NCBI GenBank assembly: GCA_033032175.1
Contig: CM065325.1
Location: 7,530,930 to 7,594,929 of the forward strand
Direction of reading: 5' to 3'
DNA length: 64,000 bases
Origin: Saturnia japonica
Lineage: Eukaryota > Arthropoda > Insecta > Lepidoptera > Saturniidae
Part shown: positions 8,925 through 20,209 of the stretch, piece by piece
How the letters are laid out: each line of letters opens with the position of its first letter
Numbering within the stretch: position 1 is the stretch's first letter
The notes under the pieces: generated by a model
What the model saw: only the letters and a program-made list of their open reading frames with translations
Told to the model about the DNA's origin: nothing
The model's database searches: none
Position numbers and translations under genes: made by a program

Positions 8925-10894
8925 ATGAAGGTAACATTCGTTGTTCTGGCTCTCTTCGGACTCGCTGTATCGGCTCCACAGCCGAAGAAGCTTTTCCATG
9001 AGCATTTTGAAGATTTCGTTGACATTATTATGTCCGAAGTGGGGGATGACTTGGCGAGCTTATCAGACCATTATATGCAGTATGAAGAGTTCGCGGTCTC
9101 AGCTGATTACTTAATTAGTTCGAATTTCAAAGACTTGGTATATGAAATGGAATCACTGCCGGAGTTCCAAGCCGTAAGTAAAATATTATAGTTCTTTGTT
9201 CTTGACAGTCTTTCTTTCTTGTGTTTACGTACCCGATATTCGGTATAAGAACTGAGTTAGCTATTTTAATTGATACTGTTGATGTTGCAATTCTTTTTCA
9301 TAAAAGGTTCTATTCTATATCCATAAAAAAGCTATGTCCATTACGATGAGCAAAATTGTGACTATTCTTATTCACTATTTTTATTAAAACTAAGAGTTCT
9401 AATAATTTCTTTTAATATAACTATTTATTTATTTGCACAGGTATGTCGATGAAAACGCCAATACTGTTTTGATTGACTCCAGACGTTTGTATCAAAAAAT
9501 CTTTAAGGTCTAAATAAGTCACAAACGAACTGAGTTCAATTATTCCGTACAGTGCGGGTTGCGGCCCTATCGATACTTCAAATAGGTAGTCTTAAAGTCG
9601 CACTGAGCGGGACATAGGCATCGCGGGAAACTGCCCATCATCTTTAATATCGATACCGTTATCGATATAGGATTACGCGTTTTTTACGTAAGACATATAC
9701 GAATGCGGTCAAATTACTAGTCTTTGATTTGAATGTCACAGTGTTTTGATTTCATATTTTAAGATTTATTATTATTTAAATTCACCGATTACAGTGGATA
9801 GAGCCAGTACGAAATTCTGTGCATTTCGAGACAAAAAGACTGCAATAATATTTTAAATTTCAAGTCTAAAGAGAATGTTCTTTCACCCACTCTATACAAA
9901 CTCTCAAACCCTATTTTACACCCTGAGAGTTTGAATTTCTCAAAATTCTATCCTTAGTAAGCGTCTACTTCACTAAATTTCAAGTCATTTGGACCTATAG
10001 TTTCGGAGATCTTGTGATGAGCGAGTGGATAAATAGATTTTAGTTTTTTGGAAGAAGTAATCTCTGAAACTACTATTCATACAAAGTGAAATAAACACAT
10101 TTTATACTTTTTCAATTTTATATTATAAATAACGCTAATGAAATCGGGGGCTGTTACTAGGATAACATAATATAATGTTTAAATATCTACTTACAGGTAG
10201 TCGAGTTCCTAGAAAATGATAATATAGATATATTGTTCTTTATTGGTATCTTTAATGATTTGATCGGTGAGTTTACTTATTTTTATATTACATAATTTCT
10301 AATTCATTATTTCAGATATAGCTATTAATAAAATAGAACATCGCTATTAAATACACACACCTAACATTACGCTACGAGTAATATACGTACCTACCTACAT
10401 AATGACTTAAAAAATTCATCGTGTGCACAAAAATTCTTTTAGTGATGCATTGATTTGGAACCCTTTATTTGTAGTCCAATGGTTTCAGAAAAATATTTCA
10501 AATCAAAATCAAAATTTAAAAAATCAGACCAAAATAATTTTAAATATGAAAACATGAAATTAATGTTTAAATACAATTATTTTTTGTAGAATCTTTTGAA
10601 ATCAAGAAAAAGGCTAAACAAGAGGCCAGTGGAAAGGATTTCAGTTCTTTCATAAACGACAGCATTAACTTGTTCCCTAAGGAGAAGTTGGCAGCTCTTT
10701 ATGATCAGAAGATAGCCGAAGATGAAGAATTCAGGGTAGCTATGGAGAACCTAAAGAGTGATGAATGGGATAGGGTATTTAACTCTTTATGGGAGAGTGA
10801 AGTATTCCAAGCTGAAGTCAATGCTCTTAAAGAAAATGGCATTGACTTAACCCTTGTGTTAACGGAAGTTTTAGCTATTTTTGGGCAGAATTAA
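8925..10894 (+). CDS. Insect allergen-related (Ins_allergen_rp) single-domain secreted protein, 3 exons
   Basis: Exons 8925-9173, 10197-10266 and 10590-10894; introns start GTAAGT and GTGAGT and end TTACAG and TTGTAG, and frames join exactly (phases 0 and 1) to give 207 residues. Residues 1-17 are a signal peptide (MKVTFVVLALFGLAVSA). The rest has the helical pattern of the insect allergen repeat (PF06757; Bla g 1 / G12 microvillar family): HEHFEDFVDIIMSEVG, then LPEFQAVVEFLENDNIDILF, then FPKEKLAALYDQKIAEDEEF, then EVFQAEVNALKENGIDL. Length fits a single domain (~200 residues), like the single-domain major allergens of Lepidoptera related to nitrile-specifier proteins. Family members are secreted into the midgut; some bind lipid. 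TATA box and GATA sites upstream and AATAAA downstream suggest an intact, expressed gene. Exact function is unknown. Confidence 0.85.
9441..9513 (+). other. Orphan exon-like segment inside intron 1 of the allergen-like gene
   Basis: ATTTGCACAG (9431-9440) is a good 3' splice site. The following frame reads YVDENANTVLIDSRRLYQKI and ends FKV at TAA 9511-9513, with codon-like composition. It needs a phase-1 donor, whereas allergen exon 1 ends in phase 0 and would meet TGA after three codons, so it does not belong to the mature allergen message. It may be the last exon of a nested or dead gene, or chance. Confidence 0.25.
9568..9667 (+). promoter_or_regulatory. Cluster of three DRE sites (TATCGATA) with an E2F-like site
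   Basis: Perfect TATCGATA palindromes at 9568-9575, 9648-9655 and 9660-9667, plus GCGGGAAA (~9623-9630), the reverse of the E2F consensus TTTCCCGC. In insects DREF sites and E2F sites pair in promoters of cell-cycle and housekeeping genes, and CGATA clusters also bind boundary proteins. The cluster lies in a local G+C-richer patch (9545-9700) inside intron 1 of the allergen-like gene. No gene starting here was found. Confidence 0.4.
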
Positions 10895-10911
10895 TTCAGA
10901 AATAAGTTTGA

Positions 10912-10917
10912 AATAAA
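10912..10917 (+). terminator. Poly(A) signal AATAAA of the allergen-like gene
   Basis: AATAAA begins 18 bases after the stop codon at 10892-10894. Confidence 0.65.
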
Positions 10918-10919
10918 AC

Positions 10920-11530
10920 AAATGTCATTACAACCCACAAATAGTTTTTATTAGTATCCATCAATTATATTTTTTCCATACATCCATCAATTATTATCAT
11001 TATATTTATAAAAAAATAACGTCTACTATATTTTAAAAATAATTAAAATATGTTATGCCAAAAGTTATTTAAAAACTTTCACAAGTAGGTAAGCTTTTCC
11101 TTATACGTGTATACGTTTCTTTTAAGCGTGCTTGTACACAAATCTTTTCGAAGTGTAATTTTACCATACTCTGAATAAATTATTAACATCTCTGTAAAAC
11201 AAGTACCTACGTCTTACTTTAATTAAATATCAGCACACTAACTTTATCATGGCTACACATTCCATGTATGTTAGTATAAAACATAACATCTGGTATAAGA
11301 TCTTTAACATTATAAAATGTAAACAATCTATTAACTGTTATGTTAGTTAAACAAATTGTTATTATATGACGTTTGAATATATTTTCATCAGCATCAACTG
11401 ATGGCATTCCTAGTGAAAAACTTTATTTTATCATTCTTAAACATTAATAATAGATTCGAAAATATTAATATTAAACGATTTGTCAATGTTTCATCAATAT
11501 CGGGGATCATTAACTTCAAAAAATTGTTAT
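10920..11530. other. Intergenic, no gene seen
   Basis: AT-rich; only short unsupported frames. Confidence 0.5.
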
Positions 11531-11534
11531 TTTT

Positions 11535-11860
11535 TAAATCCTTATAGGTTTAGCGTTGAGGCCACAATCTCACCTGATCTTAAGATGTTGGTAGCACGCT
11601 AAGCTTAGTGGAACACTGGGTTTCAAGTGCAGCTGCCGGATCACACCTATTGGTGTGTGGCGACGAATTTTCAACTTGAGGGTGGTAGCTAGCCTTATGG
11701 GCATTAAAGAAGTCCTACCAACATGCTATGGTTTCATCACGATGTTTTCCTTTACCGAAGGCTCAATGCAGGGATTCAAACTCACGTCCATCGATGCGGA
11801 GCTTGTACACTGCTACCAAGTGAGCCATCGTTGCTTCAAATTATGGTTGAATCATTAATT
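11535..11860 (+). repeat. Dispersed repeat (CTTGAGGGTGG / GATGTTTTCCTTCACC family)
   Basis: Longer relative of 4250-4530, with GCAGCTGCCGGATCACACC, ATTTTCAACTTGAGGGTGG, ATCACGATGTTTTCC and CAGGGATTCAAACTCACGTC in the same order; 55390-55530 carries the first half in reverse. The 67-codon frame 11655-11858 lies inside it and is not a gene. Confidence 0.65.
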
Positions 11861-11869
11861 TTTATGAAG

Positions 11870-12640
11870 ATTTAACGGAGATATGACGTTGCCAGGAAGA
11901 AACACTTTTGAGAAATAATATACATATATGACGATAAAATGACAGCGAAATTTATTTTCATCGATTAATACAGTTAATAACAGATTAGTAAAAGTACAGA
12001 TAGAGCGGCCTTTTCTGAGAGCTATTTAGCTGGGAGCCATTTTATCTAATATACTGAATCTAACTAGTAATCTCTATAATTTAGACACACAGGGATCACT
12101 TCATAATTATATCGGTCAAACTGTACTATTTGTAAATATTACAAGACATCAAAATTACACAAAGTTGTTTTTTTGTATCGAAATTGTAGAGTATTGTTAG
12201 AATTGAAATAAAATCTATACTTATAATAAAAATGTAAAGAGTCGAAATCTGTACATTGAAGATATGTGAGAAAAAAGAATATGGGGTTTAGAATCACGGG
12301 CAGAACACATTTCGATAGTTTTTGAAATTTTTGTCTGTCAGTCCGTCTATCTCTGTCAGTATGTTTGAACGCGAATCACTCAAACACTTCTAAACTGAAT
12401 TTAATGAAGTTTGGTTTGGTTGTAGATTATAGTCTGAAGGTATATTTAGGATACATTTGTATGGTCTATAAATTGCGTTTATGTACATATAAAAAGTAAT
12501 GCGTGTATAAGTAATACTGTAATATATTTTAACTATAGGTACAGTGATATTAAGATAAATTATAAAAAAATAATCCAAATTATTCTAACATAATTATCTT
12601 AATGTACTTACATTTATTATTAAGTCTTTTATCATAGAAA
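11870..12640. other. Intergenic, no gene seen
   Basis: Contains a degenerate repeat-like patch near 12225-12480 (GTCTGTCAGTCCGTC, then ACTCAAACACTTCTAAACTG) resembling the opening of common lepidopteran repeats. Confidence 0.35.
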
Positions 12641-12644
12641 TATT

Positions 12645-12692
12645 AAAAAAAAAAAAAAAAAAAAAATATATATATATGTATATGTATATGTA
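12645..12692. repeat. Poly(A) then (TA/TG)n simple repeat
   Basis: About 20 A residues run into TATATATATATGTATATGTA; could be the tail of an old retroelement. Confidence 0.7.
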
Positions 12693-12699
12693 TTTTTCA

Positions 12700-13970
12700 T
12701 TAGGTATTCATAGATGGCGCTACACGCTATATTTTAGGTTTATGATGCATTGAAACTATCACGAATTTGGTTTGATTTTCATTGGTTCAATTAGGTATAT
12801 TTTTTGTTAGGACTCTTACTAGCAAATTTAGGCTGGTCTTATTCATTTTGTAGATGTAAATTTTTTTTTAAAATTTTTTAATCTATTAGCTATTTCGTTG
12901 TACATTTCTACGCTGTCATTGTTTTTTTTTTTGATATCGTGATTTTATTAAATTGTAATGAACATGCATACTATAATGCTTCATTATTAACTGGATATTA
13001 AGGGTTCTCAGCTTTTAAGGATAGCAAAGCCAAATTTTTTTTTATTGAACAATTGTGTCCATTATGTCTTCTGGATAATATTGAATAACATTTTAAATAA
13101 TTTTACTTAGCCATTACTCAAAGGGCTTTTGATTCATGGTGTTACGATTTGGATTAATATCAAATTAAAATGCCTGACAGAAAGTAGACGGTAGTTTTTA
13201 CCTCGCTTTCCATTGCTCTAAAAAAGAATGAGATCCGTTCGTTTTCAGGTAACTGGGGAATACCGTCAAGTAGGAGTGGGTGATATGAATCGTACATACC
13301 TATATAGATAAGACCTATATTAGAGTAAGTGAAACGCACGATCGGCAGGACGCGTGACGTATGAAATAGAAACAGTCATAATCCATATAATTGTCAACCT
13401 TATACTGTAAGATATAAGTCTGAAAAATGTTCTAAACATTTTAGTAAGAATTTAATAATAATATGAATTTGTAATTAACAACAAAGTTTCATAATTCAAC
13501 CTTAATTTTAAAATAATAGGTAGGTACATAGTGTTTATTCCTGGTTCATATGATTTAGCGCAGGTTGACCTTTGGCCTTGAAGTACGAATTTTGATAAAG
13601 TGTTTACAAAAAAATTATAGGCGACATGAAGTTTTGCCTACGCCTGGCAATAATTCTCTGAACATTCCATACAAATTTAAATAGCAGGTAATAAAAATAA
13701 ATAAATACACGCCGACGAAATCACTAAAGCCATATCAAAGCTTCATAATATTGAGAAGTACTTATTAAGAAATTACCTCTATAATATCCTATATTATATG
13801 CACTAATATAATCGTTTCAATTAAATAATTTGAAATATCTAAACTTGCATAACAAAAATAATGTAAACTTTTAAAAGTATGAATGAAGAAATGTTCGTTG
13901 ACGTCAATATTTTATTCAAGTCGTAACGTTAAAAACTGTATTATAATATCTACATATCTTTTTTTATTGC
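12700..13970. other. Intergenic, no gene seen
   Basis: No coding pattern. A G+C-richer patch at 13240-13380 (GAATACCGTCAAGTAGGAG, ACGCACGATCGGCAGGACG) is not recognised. Confidence 0.45.
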
Positions 13971-13977
13971 TATTCAT

Positions 13978-14025
13978 ACATCAAATTAAACGCGGACGAA
14001 GTTGCGGGCACAGCTAGTATAATAG
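13978..14025 (-). repeat. ACTAGCTGTGCCCGC-type repeat end
   Basis: On the minus strand this reads ACTAGCTGTGCCCGCAACT, the typical start of the ACTAGCTGTG repeat family. It probably extends further left. Confidence 0.5.
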
Positions 14026-14213
14026 ATAAATTGTCTATTTACAGTTGATTATATTTCATCAAAACATAATTGTTTAGTGAAAAATCTTTTGTTATTATTT
14101 TTAAATTCTTCTCAATGTTTAATGAATGCAATGCATCAACAATTATCTATAACTATCATCGTAAAGTCAATAGATCATAGTGATGCAGCGTGTGCTGTTA
14201 AACAATTGTAAAA

Positions 14214-16201
14214 ATGAGATATACTTTTGTTCTCAATGTTTCTTTTTTGTGTGTTGGGTTTGCTTCTGGATTTATCGCTCCCACCGGTGTTCCAAAGGTG
14301 AGTAATGAAACATTATTTACGGTGATATAAAGTTTAATGTATTTTTATTCGTGGGTTGTTTCCGATGTATATATGTTTTAATGACACAGAAATATAATAC
14401 TGTTTTCATTGAGTGTGATTATTAGTTTAGCTTAGCTTGGCTTGAATTATTATTTTTGAAGTTTTGTGCAACTGTCATGAAATTAGTAAAGAAAAAGTTT
14501 TAAAAGCGTGTAACCCGACTACGGAAAAACTAATTATAACTAAAGGAAAAGTTCCAAAACCTTTGCTGCGACTAGAATAAACATTTTTTTTTTTTCGATC
14601 TGACTATACTTTTAGCCTTATGGGCATTGGAGATATTAGAGGCTTTGACAGCTTCACCGGGCTTGTGGGAGAGCCCGAAAGGCATTCAGCCGTGAATGCT
14701 GGGCAACAAGCTCAGGGGTACCAAAGTGGCGAAGCGGCCTGGGATTTTGTCGTACATGCAAATAAGTCGCGATCTAACTAATTCTGCGTTTAGTAATTTG
14801 GCAACTATTAAAAAGTATAAAACAAGTTAGGTGCTGATTAATATTATCGTCTTATTGTGTAGGAAAGACAAGTCTTTTGATATGTTAAATATTTTTGTTT
14901 ATTTAGTTATATGACAGTTTCACATTAATAACGTTATAATTCTATTCAAATGCCGTGTGCCCTGCGTTTTTTTCCCTTCATTGACGGCATATCCATTATT
15001 TTTATTTGTCTATAAAATTAAAACGTTTACTTTTTGGGAGTTGACAACGCTTTGGTCTGGATTTATATTGGTTCGTAGTCGGGTAATAAGCTAGATACAT
15101 ACAATAAACAAAATAAAATAAAAGCAATATAGTGTTTAAAAAACTTTGTTACAGATTATAGAGGATAACAATACAATGACAAAGATTGAAAAATATGTGT
15201 CATCAAAAAATCATTCTACAGTAGAAGATCATCGTTTGGATGAAATATTATTACATGAACACGCAAGAGAAAGAGAAAATAATTTGAATACACGTTCGTA
15301 CATTTTTTTCAATCAAGGATATGCAGCACGAAAACGAGAAAAATACGATGCAAAACATCATGCCATTAGACCACAAAATAAACACTCTCCTATCCAATCT
15401 TCTTTAATAGATTTAGAAAAAGCCCGTTATGGTGAATTTCCATATAGATTTTCTACAGGATTTTCAGGAAAAAATAAATTGAATAACGAAGTTCTGGAAG
15501 ACAGTTATCGTAAGAATTTAAGTAAAGGCCAATCACAAACAAACGACAGAGAATTCCAACAACATTACCTAAAGTCATTAAACTCATCATTACTCATAAA
15601 AACAAAAAGTTATAAAGATCATAAAACACCTTATGGATATGATAATGATTTGAGAAAAATTGAACTTATGAAACATTCAAAACATTGTGACAAAACGCAA
15701 AACAGTCCTAAGATGCATTTGCAAAGTAATATTGCTAAAAAAATAGTAAATAAGTTTCATGATATTGCACGTATACATTTACTCCAAAAATCAACATATG
15801 GGAATAATAGATTTATTTCAGATCCACAAAAATTTGATTTCAATGGTCAGCTAATTAGCGATGTAAATCATATGCGTTTAGGTGCTAAAGGAATACAAGA
15901 AAAAGGTCTACGCTATAATAGTGCAACGTCTAACGGAAATGGGTTTGAGAATCGTGAAAACTGTAATCGTTTTAATTGCATTTTAAGAGCTGGAAAAAAA
16001 TATGATAACAACAAACATACATGTGATTGTCATAATAAAAGAGAAAGGTTAAGTAGAGAAGGACTAAAATCCAATAAAACTGAAGTTTTAGTTAATAGTT
16101 ACAGTGAAATACCAGACGAAGATTCTAAAAACACAATATTAAATGACGATCTTTTAAACACGATTAACAAACTTAATGATACATTAGAAATGTACCACTA
16201 A
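14214..16201 (+). CDS. Unrecognised secreted basic Lys/Asn/His-rich protein, 2 exons, 376 residues
   Basis: Exon 1 (14214-14297) encodes 28 residues starting MRYTFVLNVSFLCVGFASGF, a clear signal peptide, and ends at a GTGAGT donor. After an 857-base intron the acceptor TTTGTTACAG opens exon 2 (15155-16201), where a single frame of 348 codons runs to TAA in phase 0. I do not recognise the mature protein. It is hydrophilic, visibly rich in Lys, Asn, His, Arg and Ser, with no second membrane segment and no repeat units. Dibasic sites are frequent (KR, RK, KK), so proteolytic processing is possible. Cysteines cluster near residues ~295-320: CNRFNC, then CDCHNK (pattern CX4CX14CXC); one more lies in KHCDK. 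The long open frame in AT-rich DNA, joined in phase to a signal-peptide exon, is strong evidence for a gene; function is unknown. Confidence 0.75.
14595..14800 (-). repeat. CTTTGGCACCCCTGAGC-type dispersed repeat (in intron 1)
   Basis: Reverse complement aligns with 44745-44940 and 58495-58710: shared ACTTTGGtACCCCTGAGC, TTGTTGCCCAGCATTC, GGCTGAATGCC and a GCTGTCAAAGCC block. It sits inside the intron of the secreted-protein gene. Confidence 0.65.
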
Positions 16202-16309
16202 AATGTGTTCAATTGAGACAAGTAAAGAGTGTTAGGTATTTTTTGGTTATGTTTCATTCAATTTTTATCTCAGTTGTAGATAGCAAAGGACAAGTAACAA
16301 TTTCTTGGC

Positions 16310-16420
16310 AAGGTGCTCGGTGTGTTGATCATGATAACGACCGCTCAAAGCTATCGCGAATGCGATCGCTGCGCGCGCATCCTCTTCTCACTAGCGTTTG
16401 TTGCTCAGAGAAATGAAAAG
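16310..16420 (+). other. G+C-rich patch in the probable 3' untranslated region
   Basis: About 110 bases with CGCGAATGCGATCGCTGCGC, unusual against a surrounding region that is nearly all A+T. It lies ~110 bases after the stop codon of the secreted-protein gene. No repeat match elsewhere in the window was noticed. Confidence 0.4.
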
Positions 16421-16683
16421 CAAACATTGTAGAACGCCAACTCACATGTCCAGATAGCCAATGGAGTTTCTAAAGAACTATAAAATATCTGGAAGGGATT
16501 TTAATTTAGTTTCATATTTAATTATTTGGACTTTTTATGTATTTATTGTGTAAATGGATTGTAGATGTTAAAATGTGTACATTAAATAAGTAATAATATA
16601 AAATATAATATTATATCATATTATTAAGAAAAGTTAACGACAATGCTATAATTTGCGCATGTAAAAGTAACAATTTTATATAC

Positions 16684-16689
16684 AATAAA
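16684..16689 (+). terminator. Possible poly(A) signal of the secreted-protein gene
   Basis: AATAAA 483 bases after the stop; the nearest clear AATAAA hexamer downstream. Near variants such as ATTAAA occur earlier. Confidence 0.35.
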
Positions 16690-16699
16690 CGATTAAGTG

Positions 16700-17760
16700 T
16701 ATTTATTTAACATCTTTTAATATTGTTCAATTTCTTAAATATGATAGGGTAATTTGTAAATGGAATTAACATTAATAAAAGAAAAAAAAAAACATAAAGT
16801 AGATCGTTTTGAAGCTTAAAAATTAATAACATAATTTTATTTTTTTAAAGTGTGCGGACTAAGAGTCTGCAGAAATATAAATAAATAATTTAATATATTA
16901 AGTACATATGTACTAATTAAAGCTAAACAATGATTCAAGTAATATATACAATGCATGGAATTTGTTGAGTATTTAGCTCTTCCAGTCTCTTTATTTCTGA
17001 TACTTGTTTAGCTATATTTGTCCCCTGAGATGACTTCACTCGGACCTGTTTCATTGTTCGAAAATATTTGTGACTTCGAATGGATGAGCGTTTCACAAAT
17101 TCACACTTTCCTATGTTGCTATTTATACAAGCGAGTGAATAATCTATGAAACTATTACATTACTTTTGTAATTAGTATTAGGAGCTTCTTTCGGAAAAAT
17201 TCTATACGTAGAGAATCACTTCTTTGTTTCATAATATGTATTTAGCTCATAAACCTTAAAAAAAGTATATGTTTATGCGTTTCTTGGAAAATCAACCCAT
17301 AAAAATCTTAAATTAAGGTCGATTTTATTTTACTATGCAATAGATTTCAATAATATTTGAAGTTACAGGATTTAGGATCGCTTTTAAATGCAAATTATGT
17401 TTATCCAATCCAGTGACAAAGGTGTAAAATGTTGTATGGAAATTCAAAATTCCTGAGGTAAAACGAATCTTAGGTTTGACTTTTTGAATTTATTTTCGTT
17501 TTTAAAGAATGAAGAAGAGAATAAAAGGTATATATAACATTTGTAAGAATTTGGTGTGTGGTGGACTCTTATTAAAATAACTACAAAAACGGTTTTTAAC
17601 CCACAGAAGTTTCTGATAGAAATTTATAAAATATAGTTGTCAAAATTAACAATTATGTGTTTTTACAAACGCTTATTTTCTTGAAATATTTAATATACCA
17701 ACAATCTTTTCTGTATAAAAAGGAAACGGCACTGTATGACATAAACGTTAAATCTAGGTA
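16700..17760. other. Intergenic, no gene seen
   Basis: AT-rich, short frames only. Confidence 0.5.
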
Positions 17761-17768
17761 GGTATATA

Positions 17769-18201
17769 CAGTGTAAACTCTTTATAACGAAACTCAAGGG
17801 ACTGAGCATTTTTTGTCGTTATAGAGAGTTATCGTTATATGGAGTGAACAAAAAACAACCAAATTAACAAGAATTTTTAATATGTATGTCTTAGATAATA
17901 AATGCTCATAAATTATTGTTTACACATATAGTCTGATAACTTTGTCTGACGTTTTTTGTTATGCCAGTACTTGTTTTGTATTATTTTATGTCTTCTGTTA
18001 CCTGATAATAAACAATAATACCGATAATAAATATTTACTGTCTAAAAATATGAACACATTTCTCCGTAATAGAGAATGGCGTATCGCTATAAAGAGTGTT
18101 TCAATATGTGGGTTTTAACGCAAACCAACCAAGTTGGGCTCAGTTCAACGTTATAGGGAGTTTATCGTTATAAAGGATAACGTTATAAAGAGTTTACACT
18201 G
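17769..18201. mobile_element. pogo/Tigger-type MITE, 433 bp
   Basis: Perfect 21-bp inverted ends: 17769-17789 (CAGTGTAAACTCTTTATAAC...) and 18181-18201, with TA on both outer sides (17767-17768, 18202-18203). The interior has no coding frame but repeats variants of the end motif (CGTTATAGAGAGTT, ATCGTTATATGGAGTG, TCGCTATAAAGAGTG, CGTTATAGGGAGTTT, CGTTATAAAGGATAACG). Ends of the form CAGTgtAAACTCTTTATAACG with TA duplication are typical of pogo-like elements. It is non-autonomous and would need a transposase in trans. Confidence 0.8.
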
Positions 18202-18209
18202 TATAATCA

Positions 18210-18825
18210 TTTTTGGTTTCAACAATGAAATTGTTCGTAAAGACAGAGAGGAATAATAAATACCTTTTGTCCTATTTTGAAAACTTCGCTTAGTTTTGAA
18301 GTCTTCAACAGGTTTTCGAGTTTCAAAACTTTCGCTTGGAATCGTAAAGCGTCATTCAGTTCTCACGATGTGCATATTTTATTTCACGTAACGTTCAGCT
18401 CATACTGAATAAATTAAGAACGTAGTCAGGTTCGCACGAAGCATTTTCAGATTTTTGATTATAATTTTAACTATTACTACAATTTGGATATGAATCGATT
18501 TTTGTCTTTGTGGATTATGTTAGTACAATCGTACTTATGGTACTAAATCACCTGCGTATCTGTTCAATATTGAAGTAAGAAATGTTAAAAATTGTAATCC
18601 ATTTGATTAATTGTCAATGTAAATAGAAATATATGATTACCATAATTATATCACCACTAAAATTCATGTATTTTGTAGTTCGAAATATACAACGACAGAA
18701 ATGAAAAAAAAAAAACGGAATGTGTTCAAATTCAGGGTTATTTATATAAAGCATGGTTCGGAACAAATTTTAAGAAAAAATATAAGGTACGCCAAGTCAA
18801 ATCTATGCTAGATAATTGTATAAAA
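18210..18825. other. Intergenic, no gene seen
   Basis: AT-rich. A patch at 18270-18350 repeats TTTGAAAACTTCGCT / TTTCAAAACTTTCGCT twice. Confidence 0.45.
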
Positions 18826-18827
18826 CT

Positions 18828-18990
18828 AAAGAGATTGTTTTTTGTTTAAACCCGCTTATCTCTGGAACTAGCAGTTACATTTGAAAACTATTTTTGCATT
18901 TTATAGCCTATTTATTGAGGAAGATATATATATGTCTATATATCTTTGGCAAGCTCTGTAGCTTAAACGGCTTGATGGATTTTATTATAC
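18828..18990 (+). repeat. GCGCTAATCTCnGGAACTA-type repeat fragment
   Basis: AACTAAAGAGATTGTTTTTT, CCGCTTATCTCTGGAACTAG, then TTTTATAGCCTATTTATTG. Parallel fragments at 31285-31390, 54290-54390 (reverse), 60525-60680, 61555-61680 and 63965-64000. Confidence 0.6.
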
Positions 18991-18994
18991 GAGG

Positions 18995-19925
18995 TGTCGT
19001 TAGAATCGTCTTAATTGTGGGAGTGACATAGACTACATAATATTTAAGTAACAGGTCAGAAAATAAAATAAAAAGCAAAAATAGAATAAAAATTGTCAAG
19101 TGTTTTTGTTCAGTCGGATTTTATCATGTTAATAATTTAGCTTGTTTCATCTTTCTTGTAAATAAATATTAGATACATTTATGTAGTTGTTCTAGCAGTC
19201 ACCATGTTTATTGAGTATTGGCAAAGAGTTGTTACTCTTTTGTAATATTACTATACATATAATAAGTAACCTTCAAACGTATCAGTTTGATAACTTAACT
19301 TTGAATATTGTTATGGTCAAAATGTAACCAAGTAAAAAAGTAAAAACATATCCCTAATTACTTTTCCTGCTTCGACTCTGAACAGATTCCTATATCGACG
19401 GTTCGCAGTATCCCCCCTTACGCTCAGCATCTGTTTAATTATGTAGATTCGAATGATCGTCCCCATTTTCTTGTTTTATGTTCCCAGAAATGACCCTCTT
19501 GGGCCTGACAACGATATTAGACTTTTGCCTGATGTAATTTAGTCGATACCAGCGATATTTGAGTAAATATGTCATTACATAATTATTTTGAAATTTTCGC
19601 AACCTTGTAGCGATTTTATTAATAAAATTATTTTAGTCACTGATTATTTTGTGAAATTGTCTTATTGTAATCTGAACAGAACTTTTATCATGATAAATTT
19701 ATATTTTATTATAGTTACGAGTAATACACTATATTAAACTGACAAAAGTTAAAAAAATCTTGCTGTTGTTGTATTTGTTTCGTTATACGTTATCTAGTAC
19801 CATAGTGTTAATGAAATTTCTGGCCAAAAGAGCTATTAACAATTTGATTAAACATACAAATTAGTAGGTACTTAGTGCATTTCATTTGAACTATCAACTG
19901 TCTGATTATTTTTATATATTTGTCT
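18995..19925. other. Intergenic, no gene seen
   Basis: AT-rich with no recognised feature. Confidence 0.5.
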
Positions 19926-19934
19926 TTTTTACTG

Positions 19935-20205
19935 TCGCCTGTAGACAGCTCCAACACCAGGGGCATTACAGCCATGTTGCCGACTGTATTTCGATCCCTT
20001 TAGGAAGAGCCCCATGTTATAGGCCTAGGGAAAAACCGTGCTGGGTAACCTATTCCACAATCCAAGGTTTTAGTGTGTGAGGATGAATAGCCAGCCAACG
20101 GCGGAAGGTGCGAGTTTGGAAAAGTGATGAGGTAGCAATACGGAAAAGTTCGGTTCGGGAAAAGTACGGAAATACCCCATTGTACATGAGGTAGATGACA
20201 CAAAG
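19935..20205 (+). repeat. Dispersed repeat related to 51955-52160
   Basis: CTCCAACACCAGGGGCATTA followed by ATGTTGCCGAC corresponds to GTAATACCGGAGGTATCACT then AGTTGCCGAC at ~52015. Both match a lepidopteran repeat recognisable by AACACCAGAGGxATxxCAxG then GCGTTGCCG. Short frames on both strands here are by-products. Confidence 0.5.
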
Positions 20206-20209
20206 AGAT

